From positions 1,808,501 through 1,872,500 of the forward strand of contig NZ_AP017470.1 in NCBI RefSeq assembly GCF_016592575.1: 64,000 nucleotides of DNA. Direction: 5' to 3'. This DNA is from Thermotomaculum hydrothermale (lineage in GTDB: Bacteria > Acidobacteriota > Holophagae > Thermotomaculales > Thermotomaculaceae). This document shows, piece after piece, positions 9,336 through 15,899 of the stretch (position 1 is its first letter; every line of letters begins with the position of its first letter). Both the position numbers and the translations under genes were made by a program. The notes beneath the pieces were generated by a model. It did no database searches. It was not told where the DNA came from and worked only from the letters and a program-made list of their open reading frames with translations.

Positions 9336-10076
9336 ATGAAAAAAAGATTTTTCAAAAGATTTTCCCAGGTATTATTGATTTTAATTTTAACATTTACAAT
9401 GGGATGTCATCTTCCAAACAACAAAGAAACAGCAAAAGAATTTATAAATGCATGTAAAGCCAATAACATATCAGAAATAAAACTAATGCTTGCAATGGGA
9501 GTTGACCCTGATATAACAGATGATGGTTTAACAGGTCTAATGGTTGCTGCGTATAATGGTTACATTGAATTAACCCAATTGCTTTTAAAGAAAGGGGCAA
9601 ATGTAAATAAAAAATATTATGGGACAGCATCAGCTGCTTGGCGAGGAGAAACAGCCTTAAGCTTTGCAATAAGTGGTTACGCTTATTATAAAAAACATGA
9701 CAAACAGAAGGCAAAACGAATAGAAAAAATTGCTCTCTTTTTAGTAGATAAAGGTATAGATATAAACTCTCAAACAGAGGATGGGAGTAATTATTTGATG
9801 CATGCAAGCTGGGCAGGAATGGAATCTTTGATTAAGAAACTTATTGAAAAAGGAATTGATGTGAATTTTACATCACCAGATGGATTTACTGCATTGATGA
9901 CAGCATCTCTTTCTGGAAGATATAATGTTGTAAAACTCTTACTTGAACATGGAGCAAACCCGAACTTGAAGGTTAAAAAGGGAAAATATAAAGGTTACAC
10001 AGCCTTGAAATTGGCAGAAAAGAAAGGTTACAAAGACATAGTAAAACTCCTCAAGCAATACGGAGCAAAAGAGTAA
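9336..10076 (+). CDS. Ankyrin-repeat lipoprotein (cassette 1 cargo)
   Basis: 246 residues. An N-terminal hydrophobic signal (about 9-23) ends in TMGC, giving a probable lipidation cysteine at residue 24. The -3 residue is Thr rather than the usual Leu, so the lipobox is imperfect. Ankyrin repeats follow: TGLMVAAYNGYIELTQLLLKKGANVN, a less regular middle, then FTALMTASLSGRYNVVKLLLEHGANP and a last repeat ending KQYGAKE. The start is the ATG behind AAGGAG; a longer in-frame start overlaps the leader ORF. Ankyrin lipoproteins are protein-binding and often act as inhibitors or immunity factors, but the ligand here is unknown. It is a near-duplicate of the cassette 6 cargo. Confidence 0.85.
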   Translation: MKKRFFKRFSQVLLILILTFTMGCHLPNNKETAKEFINACKANNISEIKLMLAMGVDPDITDDGLTGLMVAAYNGYIELTQLLLKKGANVNKKYYGTASAAWRGETALSFAISGYAYYKKHDKQKAKRIEKIALFLVDKGIDINSQTEDGSNYLMHASWAGMESLIKKLIEKGIDVNFTSPDGFTALMTASLSGRYNVVKLLLEHGANPNLKVKKGKYKGYTALKLAEKKGYKDIVKLLKQYGAKE

Positions 10077-10087
10077 CCAATCCCCCC

Positions 10088-10114
10088 GCAGGCCTTCATA
10101 GGCCTGCTTTTTTT
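10088..10114 (+). terminator. Cassette 1 terminator
   Basis: Perfect 7-bp stem GCAGGCC / GGCCTGC with a six-base loop, followed by seven T residues. It lies just after the ankyrin gene stop and is shared in core sequence with the other cassette terminators. Confidence 0.9.
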
Positions 10115-10127
10115 GTTTGGTATGATT

Positions 10128-10136
10128 TGATAGAAT
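10128..10136 (+). promoter_or_regulatory. Cassette 2 extended -10 promoter
   Basis: TG-A-TAGAAT with hexamer 10131-10136, 17 bases after the T-run of the preceding terminator, followed by an AAGGA SD and a TTG start. Same arrangement as cassettes 1 and 6. Confidence 0.65.
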
Positions 10137-10218
10137 TTTATAAAAAGAAAATAAGGATTTAAGAATTGAATAGCAAACAAGGGCAGTGTAACATTAATTG
10201 TGTCAGGGAGAAAAAAAA

Positions 10219-10274
10219 CTCCTTTCGGGAAGGAGAGGTTAAAATAACCTCAGAAGAAAAATTCCCGAAAGGAG
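10219..10274 (+). promoter_or_regulatory. Hairpin that would sequester the transposase ribosome binding site
   Basis: CTCCTTTCGGGAA (10219-10231) is perfectly complementary to TTCCCGAAAGGAG (10262-10274), and the latter contains the SD AAAGGAGGT of the transposase. Nested inside is a second perfect hairpin, GAGGTTA-AAA-TAACCTC (10235-10251). Transcripts entering from outside would fold and hide the SD; a transcript starting inside would lack the left arm. This is a known protective design in some insertion sequences. Confidence 0.75.
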
Positions 10275-10283
10275 GTACCACCA

Positions 10284-11417
10284 ATGAGTGATTTAATTTT
10301 CACTCAATTTAAAGAATTTTTCAAGAAAATGTTGCAGGAAATGTTGTTGGAAGAGAGGGAAAGATACTTAAAAGAAGCAAGAGGCCAAACAAGGGCAAAC
10401 GGTTATTATAAGCGAACGCCTAAAAGCTTTTTAGGAGAGATTGAATTGCAAATTCCAAGAACAAGAGACAGTCAGTTTAAGGTTAAATGGCTTCCCCAGA
10501 GAAAAAGGGTAATGTTTTTTCTTGAAGATATTGTGGAGGCAATGTTTATAGCAGGAGTATCCACAAGAAAGACAGCAGGGGTAATTAAAAATCTCATAGG
10601 AACTAACATATCAGCTCAATATGTAAGCAGAATAAGTGAAATATCTGAAGAAGTAATTGAAAAATGGAAAAACAGAAGATTAACAAAAACATACCCCGTG
10701 CTATATATAGACGCAACATACATTTCATTAAAAAGAGACAGTGTGGCAAAAGAGGCAGTATATGCAGTATTGGGCTTATCTGAAGACGGTAAAAGAGAAA
10801 TTTTAGGATACTTTCTTCCTGGAGGAAACGAAAAAGCATCCCTCTGGCAGGAAATATTCAGGGATTTAAAAGAAAGAGGCTTAAAAGGAGTAAAACTGAT
10901 TATAAGTGATGATTTAACAGGTTTATCTGAAGCGATAAAAGAAGAATTTCCTGAGACTATGCACCAACTTTGTTGGTTTCACCTGAAAAGAAACATAAAA
11001 AACAGAGTAAGAAAACATCATTTTGAGAAAATAAAAGAAGAATTAGACGAGATAATGAAATGCGAAAGCAGGGAAGAAGGGGAAACCAAACTTCTTGCAT
11101 TTATTGAAAAATGGAAAAAGATATACAGGTTTTTAAAAAACATTGAGGCAAAAGTTGATAACTATACATTCTTTCTCCTTGCCCCTCATGAGATAAGAAG
11201 TTACTTCAGGACAACAAACTGGATGGAAAGGTGTTTTAAAGAGTTAAAAGATTACATACGAATACGAGGATTTTTCCAGAATGAACAAAGCGCAGAGAAG
11301 TTTCTTTACATTTTCTTCACAGACAAGAATGAGAAGTATCAATCAAGGAGTTTGAGGTATTCTTCTTCTTTTAATCGCTTTTTTTCTTCTCTTTCCCGGA
11401 AGGCTTCCCATGCCTGA
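10284..11417 (+). CDS. IS256-family (MULE-type) transposase
   Basis: 377 residues. A DDE-type catalytic core is visible: first Asp in VLYIDATYISLK, second Asp in LIISDDLTGLSEAI followed by the family C/H motif (HQLCWFHLKRN), and Glu in TNWMERCFKELKDYIR. An N-terminal DNA-binding region carries the usual basic motif (TRANGYYKRTPKS). It has a strong SD (AAAGGAGGT) that lies inside a long hairpin. The stop codon lies within the right terminal repeat. The gene appears intact and slightly shorter than the ~400-residue norm. Confidence 0.95.
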   Translation: MSDLIFTQFKEFFKKMLQEMLLEERERYLKEARGQTRANGYYKRTPKSFLGEIELQIPRTRDSQFKVKWLPQRKRVMFFLEDIVEAMFIAGVSTRKTAGVIKNLIGTNISAQYVSRISEISEEVIEKWKNRRLTKTYPVLYIDATYISLKRDSVAKEAVYAVLGLSEDGKREILGYFLPGGNEKASLWQEIFRDLKERGLKGVKLIISDDLTGLSEAIKEEFPETMHQLCWFHLKRNIKNRVRKHHFEKIKEELDEIMKCESREEGETKLLAFIEKWKKIYRFLKNIEAKVDNYTFFLLAPHEIRSYFRTTNWMERCFKELKDYIRIRGFFQNEQSAEKFLYIFFTDKNEKYQSRSLRYSSSFNRFFSSLSRKASHA

Positions 11418-11647
11418 CACAATTAACTTGACATTACCCAAACAAGTTTCAGGAATGGAAAAAAGTTTAACTGGTTCTGAAAAGGATAAAAAAGATGCGT
11501 TATTTAGTACTTTTTGGTTTTTTGGTTCTTTAGGTGCTAGTAAAATGGTAAATAATTCTTCTTTGCCGGAAGAATATAAAAATTTAATTAATGCTTTTGT
11601 AACTGATGCATCAAATGAAGGTGCATCAAGTAATCAGTGAGGTAAAT

Positions 11648-12115
11648 ATGTTTCATTTTGAATATGCCTTATCAGTATTAACGCAAGCATTGATTTTTTT
11701 AAGTGGTGCATTTTATGTATCATTAGGTAAAAAATTAACTAAATTGGATATGGTAGATAGCGTCTTTGCTGCAGTTGGATTGGTAACAGGGGTAATTGGT
11801 ATAGGTTTCAGCTTTGAGAGTTTAGGGAGGGGCTGGGATGTGCGATATACAATAAAACATTTTCAATTAACAATAAGCGGTCGTGAAAGTTTGGCTATTA
11901 TTTTACTTTCATTGTTTTATTTATGCTGCGGATTTTTAGCAGGATGGATAAGGGAAAATGGTAAAAGGCAGGAAGACGGCAAAGATAAAATCACTTACCG
12001 TGATTTTATCTCAAGACACAAACTATTTTTCATCAACCTGCACACTATAATAGGCATAGTATTGTTGGTTGTATATATTTACCTTCAGAAATACGCAATA
12101 ATCCAGACATTTTAA
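11648..12115 (+). CDS. Four-helix membrane protein (cassette 2 cargo)
   Basis: 155 residues, unrecognised family. Four predicted transmembrane helices: about 6-26, 37-57, 78-100 and 130-150, with a charged loop (ENGKRQEDGKDKITYRD) before the last. The start ATG is seven bases after the leader ORF stop and has a GAGGT SD; a longer in-frame start overlaps the leader and is less likely. Position and membrane location match the other cassette cargos. An immunity or stress role is only a guess from context. Confidence 0.75.
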   Translation: MFHFEYALSVLTQALIFLSGAFYVSLGKKLTKLDMVDSVFAAVGLVTGVIGIGFSFESLGRGWDVRYTIKHFQLTISGRESLAIILLSLFYLCCGFLAGWIRENGKRQEDGKDKITYRDFISRHKLFFINLHTIIGIVLLVVYIYLQKYAIIQTF

Positions 12116-12135
12116 AAAAGAAATTATTTCCCCCC

Positions 12136-12159
12136 GCAGGCCTTGTGGCCTGCTTTTTT
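12136..12159 (+). terminator. Cassette 2 terminator
   Basis: Stem GCAGGCC / GGCCTGC with loop TTGT and a six-T run. The arms are identical to cassette 1 while the loop differs. Confidence 0.9.
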
Positions 12160-12181
12160 GTTTGTTGGAATATTGCTGAAT

Positions 12182-12190
12182 TGATAAAAT
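12182..12190 (+). promoter_or_regulatory. Cassette 3 extended -10 promoter (second leader type)
   Basis: TG-A-TAAAAT, hexamer 12185-12190. The surrounding leader (TTGCTGAATTGATAAAAT, then a segment ending CACAGGGAAAAC) is shared with cassette 5 but differs from the leader of cassettes 1, 2, 4 and 6. Confidence 0.65.
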
Positions 12191-12218
12191 AAACACAGAC
12201 CAGTTCACAGGGAAAACA

Positions 12219-12350
12219 TTGAGCTCAGAAGATGGAGAAAACAAAGTAAGAAAATGGAAAGAGATAATGAAAGGGATACAAATTAATTTTCCAAAAACAG
12301 GAATAATAAAACACCAAGCAAAGATAAAACAATTTACTCCGGGAGAATAA
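12219..12350 (+). CDS. Cassette 3 leader ORF, 43-residue basic peptide
   Basis: TTG start behind CACAGGGA, product beginning LSSEDGENKVRKWKEIMK and ending IKQFTPGE. The stop is one base before the ATG of the next gene, so translation would be coupled. The frame is also open upstream of the TTG to a stop overlapping the promoter. It is basic and polar with no signal sequence. No family recognised. It could be a true small protein or the tail of an ancestral longer one. Confidence 0.45.
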   Translation: MSSEDGENKVRKWKEIMKGIQINFPKTGIIKHQAKIKQFTPGE

Positions 12351-12351
12351 T

Positions 12352-12870
12352 ATGACCAAAGAAAAGAAGATTGCTTTAGGTATAATGCTAATAATAATCC
12401 TGGCAATAGTACTTTATTTAAGATTTTTTGTAGGCATGGTGTTATTTAGAATCCCATGGAGGGATGCTGAAATTGGTTGTTCAGAAACTGTGTCTGACCT
12501 TTGCATATTCAATCCATTTCGCGATAGGACACTGGAAAGAAAATTCCAGAAGATGATAGATTATTTAAGTTGCACAGACAAAAAGAAAGCAGAACAGATT
12601 CTATCAGAATTAAAAAAAGATAAAAGCATTTCCCAAAATGCTATTAATTTTTTAATTGATTTAAAAACAAAACGACCAGATATTGCTCCGCTTTATGGTG
12701 GTATAAAGCCCAGGGATTATTTTAAAAAGAATGGAAAAATATATTTTGTCTTTTTTAATACTTATAACAAAAAATCTAAATATAAACCGTATAAATCAAG
12801 ACATATTCCTGATTGCGGTAAAGCAGTAATAGACCCTAACACAAAGAAGATTTTAGAGTTTTATCCATAG
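12352..12870 (+). CDS. Single-pass membrane protein (cassette 3 cargo)
   Basis: 172 residues, no family recognised. One N-terminal hydrophobic helix at about 8-32 (LGIMLIIILAIVLYLRFF) is followed by a soluble, probably periplasmic domain with several cysteines (residues near 43, 51 and 74, and one near the end in PDCGKAV). It has a GGGAG SD and follows the leader ORF with a one-base gap. The domain end, GKAVIDPNTKKILEFYP, looks like a complete fold rather than a truncation. Confidence 0.75.
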   Translation: MTKEKKIALGIMLIIILAIVLYLRFFVGMVLFRIPWRDAEIGCSETVSDLCIFNPFRDRTLERKFQKMIDYLSCTDKKKAEQILSELKKDKSISQNAINFLIDLKTKRPDIAPLYGGIKPRDYFKKNGKIYFVFFNTYNKKSKYKPYKSRHIPDCGKAVIDPNTKKILEFYP

Positions 12871-12891
12871 TAAAATAAATATTTCCCCCAC

Positions 12892-12914
12892 AGGCCATCT
12901 GGCCTTCTTTTTTT
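12892..12914 (+). terminator. Cassette 3 terminator
   Basis: Shorter stem AGGCC / GGCCT with loop ATCT and a T-rich tail. Same family as the other cassette terminators, with weaker outer pairs. Confidence 0.8.
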
Positions 12915-12925
12915 GGATGGTAATT

Positions 12926-12934
12926 TGATAAAAT
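12926..12934 (+). promoter_or_regulatory. Cassette 4 extended -10 promoter
   Basis: TG-A-TAAAAT, hexamer 12929-12934. It is followed by the first-type leader ending in ...GGGATTGAATAGC. Confidence 0.65.
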
Positions 12935-12962
12935 CATAAAAAGGAAAATAAGGGTTTTGGGA

Positions 12963-13001
12963 TTGAATAGCGGGCAAATTTCAGGAATGACGCAGCCGTA
13001 A
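12963..13001 (+). CDS. Cassette 4 leader ORF remnant, 12 residues
   Basis: TTG start in the conserved TTGAATAGC context with an AAGGG SD, product LNSGQISGMTQP, then stop. It shares only the Leu-Asn-Ser start with the other leaders and looks like a truncated version. It is listed because the conserved start context recurs across cassettes; a functional peptide is doubtful. Confidence 0.3.
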   Translation: MNSGQISGMTQP

Positions 13002-13071
13002 AAAAAGATTAAAAATTTTTGAGGAGTTTTCTGAAAATAAAAAACATTTGAAATTATTAAGGAGATTAGAA

Positions 13072-14067
13072 ATGAATAAGTTATGGTTGACAATTTTGCT
13101 TTTGATATGCATTTTAAATCAATCATTTACCTATAAAAATAAAAAGATTGAAATATCCCCCATAACCAAAACAAAAGGGTACTATGCTGGGGTAATTAAT
13201 TTATATATAAAGGGAGGATTTTATCCATTAGAAACACTATTTTGCTGCAAAAACTCATATCCTTTATTTGACGGGTCAAATCCATTTATATTTTCTTACA
13301 GTTATGGAAATTCATCCGTGGAAAAGGCGCTTGAAAATGGGAAAGACTATCTATACTATGTTGTTGTAAAAGGCGAATTAACTTACGGTAATAAACATAG
13401 AATGGTCTTTGGAAATATTAAAATTGAAAAAGTTATTTATTCCAGAAAAGTAACAGAAGACTTTTTAGACTGCATATTAAATAAAGAATTTCCTGATGAA
13501 AAAATTAACTACTACAGAAAACACCCATTAAAAGTTCTTGATATCTGCCCAATGAAAAACCCAAACAAGATAAAGTACTCAAATCTAAACGAACTAAAAA
13601 TTCTAAAATATAAAGGTACTATTGAACGATTTGAAAACAAAGACAAGAAATTACTTGAAAACAAGGTTTACTGTGGAATTTTGGATAATAAACATTCAAC
13701 ATTTTCCCCTATTGACAGACTATTATCAAAAAGTTTTAATACAAAATGCATAAAACATTTAAATAAATGCGGATTTAAGGATTCATGGCAATCTATGAAG
13801 CATAATGAAATTCATTATCTATTGGATGATTCTCACAAAAGATTCTTTTTTGCTATAGCCAAAATGGATTTTATCCCCTATGAATCAGAAGATTATGGAA
13901 TTATAGACATAAAAAAAATCTATTACCTAACCCCTATTTCATTGGAAACAATGAAAAAATTGTTAAAACTAAAACTGCCTGAGAGTAAAATAAACTTTCT
14001 TCTAAAAAACCCTGAGCAATTGGTTAGATTTATAGAAAAAATAGGAGAAAAGAATAAATTAAAATGA
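13072..14067 (+). CDS. Secreted protein of unknown family (cassette 4 cargo)
   Basis: 331 residues with a signal sequence (MNKLWLTILLLICILNQSFT), cleavage probably near residue 20. The body has two similar halves: an EKVIYSRKVTEDFLDCILNK-type segment followed by KINYYRKHP near the middle, and a YYLTPISLETMKKLLKLKLP-type segment followed by INFLLKNP near the end. This suggests an internal duplication of a ~150-residue domain. The ATG behind AAGGAG is chosen over a TTG eight codons upstream. It is exported, like all cargos in the array. Function unknown. Confidence 0.75.
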   Translation: MNKLWLTILLLICILNQSFTYKNKKIEISPITKTKGYYAGVINLYIKGGFYPLETLFCCKNSYPLFDGSNPFIFSYSYGNSSVEKALENGKDYLYYVVVKGELTYGNKHRMVFGNIKIEKVIYSRKVTEDFLDCILNKEFPDEKINYYRKHPLKVLDICPMKNPNKIKYSNLNELKILKYKGTIERFENKDKKLLENKVYCGILDNKHSTFSPIDRLLSKSFNTKCIKHLNKCGFKDSWQSMKHNEIHYLLDDSHKRFFFAIAKMDFIPYESEDYGIIDIKKIYYLTPISLETMKKLLKLKLPESKINFLLKNPEQLVRFIEKIGEKNKLK

Positions 14068-14103
14068 TTTTTTTTAAAACTATTTATTAGTGTTAAACTT
14101 CCT

Positions 14104-14126
14104 CAGGCCATTCGGCCTGCTTTTTT
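14104..14126 (+). terminator. Cassette 4 terminator
   Basis: Stem CAGGCC / GGCCTG with loop ATTC, then C and a six-T run. Confidence 0.88.
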
Positions 14127-14148
14127 GTTTGTTGAGATTTTGCTGAAT

Positions 14149-14157
14149 TGATAAAAT
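14149..14157 (+). promoter_or_regulatory. Cassette 5 extended -10 promoter (second leader type)
   Basis: TG-A-TAAAAT, hexamer 14152-14157, within the TTGCTGAATTGATAAAAT block shared with cassette 3. Confidence 0.65.
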
Positions 14158-14205
14158 TAAACAGACCACTTCACAGGGAAAACACAGAAAGCGAAGAAAC
14201 AAAAA

Positions 14206-14277
14206 ATGAATAAAAAGATAAATATAATGGTTAAAAACAAAGATGAAATAAATTTTGAATCTAAAAAAGGTTGTTAA
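14206..14277 (+). CDS. Cassette 5 leader ORF, 23 residues
   Basis: ATG start giving MNKKINIMVKNKDEINFESK plus GC, stopping three bases before the cargo ATG. There is no clear SD (a purine tract GCGAAG is nearby). The leader DNA before it aligns with cassette 3, but the TTG used there is not preserved. Weak evidence for translation. Confidence 0.3.
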   Translation: MNKKINIMVKNKDEINFESKKGC

Positions 14278-14279
14278 TT

Positions 14280-14798
14280 ATGAGAAAAGAAAAAGTGTTA
14301 TTCACATTAGACCCTAATTATAAATGTGGAATTTCACTAAGAAATATTATAATTTTTTTAATTTTCATTTTTCTTTTTGTTTGGGTTAATTATTGGTTTT
14401 TTGACTTGTTTAAAAAATTAATGATATCAAAACATTTCAATATTACTTTTTTCTTAGGGTTATTTGGTTTTATTACTGTATTCTGCTTAATCAATATCTT
14501 TCTGTATCTTGGTTTAATGAAAATTGTGAGTAATATCTTGCTTTATGATTCTTTTTTTGAAATTTGTATTCTTTTCTCTAACAAAAGAGTTTTTTATAAA
14601 GATGTAGAAAAAATCATTTTTAAAAAATCAAAAGGTGGAGGATTTTTTGAATTTCTTTGTACAAGCAAGGGGAAAAAGCACTATTATATTTTTATGTTCT
14701 CTATTAATGAAGAATTAAAAGGGAAGGATGCTGATTATGTAATTCAAAAACTTAAAAAGATTTTTGAAGAAAAAGGAATACCTGTTATTGAAAAATAG
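14280..14798 (+). CDS. Two-helix membrane protein with a PH-like C-terminal domain (cassette 5 cargo)
   Basis: 172 residues. Two predicted transmembrane helices, about 20-44 and 58-86, are followed by a ~85-residue C-terminal domain. That domain's strand pattern (FEICILFSNKRVFYKDVEKI ... YYIFMFSINEE, then a helix) resembles bacterial PH domains of the YcxB type. The ATG behind AAAGG is chosen over a TTG three codons upstream. The PH-like assignment is a pattern judgement; the function is unknown. Confidence 0.7.
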   Translation: MRKEKVLFTLDPNYKCGISLRNIIIFLIFIFLFVWVNYWFFDLFKKLMISKHFNITFFLGLFGFITVFCLINIFLYLGLMKIVSNILLYDSFFEICILFSNKRVFYKDVEKIIFKKSKGGGFFEFLCTSKGKKHYYIFMFSINEELKGKDADYVIQKLKKIFEEKGIPVIEK

Positions 14799-14808
14799 TA
14801 ATTTTTTC

Positions 14809-14832
14809 GCAGGTCTTATAACTTGTTTTTTT
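14809..14832 (+). terminator. Cassette 5 terminator (degenerate stem)
   Basis: CAGGT / ACTTG weak stem plus a seven-T run. It aligns with the other cassette terminators but has lost two GC pairs, so termination is probably less efficient. Confidence 0.6.
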
Positions 14833-14845
14833 GTTTGGAGTGATT

Positions 14846-14854
14846 TGATAGAAT
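14846..14854 (+). promoter_or_regulatory. Cassette 6 extended -10 promoter
   Basis: TG-A-TAGAAT, hexamer 14849-14854. The following leader is almost identical to cassette 1. Confidence 0.65.
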
Positions 14855-14884
14855 TTTGAGGAGAAAGAAACAAGGATTTAAAAA

Positions 14885-15007
14885 TTGAATAGCAGCAAAC
14901 TTGGAGCGTTAGAAAGAAAAATAACATCTGAAAAAATAGATGATGCAATAACTACTCCTATAGAATTGATAATAAATGACAAGTTGTCTAAAGGAAATGA
15001 TGAATAA
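14885..15007 (+). CDS. Cassette 6 leader ORF, 40-residue peptide
   Basis: Copy of the cassette 1 leader ORF with a TTG start instead of ATG and substitutions Lys28-Thr29 to Leu-Ile and Asn40 to Glu. Frame, length and stop are preserved. The SD AAGGAT lies about seven bases upstream. Frame maintenance after the duplication mildly supports translation, though the duplication may be too recent to judge. Confidence 0.5.
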   Translation: MNSSKLGALERKITSEKIDDAITTPIELIINDKLSKGNDE

Positions 15008-15031
15008 AAAACGAATAGAAAGGAGCTATAT

Positions 15032-15772
15032 ATGAAAAAAAGATTTTTTAATAGATTTTCCCAGGTATTTTTGATTTTAATTTTAACATTTACAATGGGA
15101 TGTCATCTCCCAAACAACAAAGAAACAGCAAAAGAATTTATAAATGCATGCAAAGCCAATAACATATCAGAAATAAAACTAATGCTTGCAATGGGAGTTG
15201 ACCCTGATATAACAGATGATGGATTAACAGGTCTAATGGTTGCTGCGTATAATGGTTACATTGAATTAACCCAATTGCTTTTAAAGAAAGGGGCAAATAT
15301 AAATAAAAAATATTATGGGACAATATTAGCTGGATTGGAAGGAGAAACAGCCTTGAACTTTGCAATAAGTGGTTACGCTTATTATAAAAAACATGACAAA
15401 CAGAAGGCAAAACGAATAGAAAAAATTGCTCTCCTTTTAGTAGATAAAGGTATAGATATAAACTCTCAAACAGAGGATGGGAGGAATTATCTAACGCAAA
15501 CAAGCTGGGCAGGAATGAAATCTTTGATTAAGAAACTTATTGAAAAAGGAATTGATGTGAATTATACATCACCAGATGGATTTACTGCACTTATGGTAGC
15601 ATCTTTCAATGGCCATTTTAATGTTGTAAAACTATTGCTTGAACACGGAGCAAACCCAAATTTGAAGGTTAAAGAGGGAGAATATAAAGGTTACACAGCC
15701 TTGAAATTGGCAGAAAAGAAAGGCTACAAAGACATAGTAAAACTCCTCAAGCAATACGGAGCAAAAGAGTAA
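15032..15772 (+). CDS. Ankyrin-repeat lipoprotein (cassette 6 cargo)
   Basis: 246 residues, the same length as the cassette 1 cargo and nearly identical through the signal and first repeats. Differences cluster in the segment around residues 90-100 (TILAGLEGETALNF here against TASAAWRGETALSF), around 152-158, and in the fourth repeat (VASFNGHFNVVKLL against TASLSGRYNVVKLL). These are solvent-exposed ankyrin turn positions, which suggests altered binding specificity. Probable lipidated Cys24. It has a GGAG SD and follows the leader ORF by 24 bases. Confidence 0.85.
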   Translation: MKKRFFNRFSQVFLILILTFTMGCHLPNNKETAKEFINACKANNISEIKLMLAMGVDPDITDDGLTGLMVAAYNGYIELTQLLLKKGANINKKYYGTILAGLEGETALNFAISGYAYYKKHDKQKAKRIEKIALLLVDKGIDINSQTEDGRNYLTQTSWAGMKSLIKKLIEKGIDVNYTSPDGFTALMVASFNGHFNVVKLLLEHGANPNLKVKEGEYKGYTALKLAEKKGYKDIVKLLKQYGAKE

Positions 15773-15783
15773 ACAATCCCCCC

Positions 15784-15808
15784 GCAGGCTATTTGGCCTG
15801 CTTTTTTT
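15784..15808 (+). terminator. Cassette 6 terminator
   Basis: Stem GCAGGCT / GGCCTGC (one G-T pair) with loop ATTT and a seven-T run. Confidence 0.88.
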
Positions 15809-15821
15809 GTTTTGTGTGATT

Positions 15822-15830
15822 TGATAGAAT
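15822..15830 (+). promoter_or_regulatory. Cassette 7 extended -10 promoter
   Basis: TG-A-TAGAAT, hexamer 15825-15830. The leader up to GGATTTAAAA is identical to cassette 6, then diverges. Confidence 0.65.
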
Positions 15831-15860
15831 TTTGAGGAGAAAGAAACAAGGATTTAAAAT

Positions 15861-15899
15861 TTGCAAGAGAAACAAATTTTAGGGATAAAAAATGAATAA
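15861..15899 (+). CDS. Cassette 7 leader ORF remnant, 12 residues
   Basis: TTG start with an AAGGAT SD, product LQEKQILGIKNE. Its last codons overlap the ATG of the next ORF, so translation could be coupled. The conserved Asn-Ser start is lost. Probably a truncated leader. Confidence 0.25.
   Translation: MQEKQILGIKNE

Larger units (their letters stand above)
10198..11422 (+). mobile_element. IS256/Mutator-family insertion sequence
   Basis: About 1,225 bases with terminal inverted repeats: TTGTGTCAGG at the left end and its reverse complement at the right end, with partial similarity further in. One transposase gene fills it. TTAA occurs directly on both sides (10194-10197 and 11423-11426) and may be a 4-bp target duplication. 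IS256 elements usually make 8-9 bp duplications, and I see none of that length, so the exact ends are uncertain. It is inserted in the leader ORF of cassette 2. Confidence 0.85.
10166..11640 (+). pseudogene. Cassette 2 leader ORF interrupted by an IS256-type element
   Basis: The 5' fragment starts TTG AAT AGC (Leu-Asn-Ser, as in other cassettes) at 10166 and runs into the element after CNI. The 3' fragment continues after the right end at 11423. Removing the element plus one TTAA copy restores one frame, reading ...GQCNINLTLPKQVSG and ending at 11640 (about 80 residues). The rejoined ORF has a mildly hydrophobic FSTFWFFGSLGASK segment and a polar end. The 3' fragment may still be translated because the element's right end supplies an ATG at 11410. 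Function is unknown. Confidence 0.6.

Noticed and set aside
9080-9355. Minus-strand ORF of 91 codons upstream of the array
   Set aside because: Low-complexity Phe/Tyr/Ile-rich translation of AT-rich DNA, with no ribosome binding site. It overlaps the cassette 1 leader ORF and promoter, which have better support.
10184-11434. 8-9 bp target duplication around the IS element
   Set aside because: No direct repeat of that length flanks any plausible pair of ends; only TTAA matches, so a longer duplication was not claimed.
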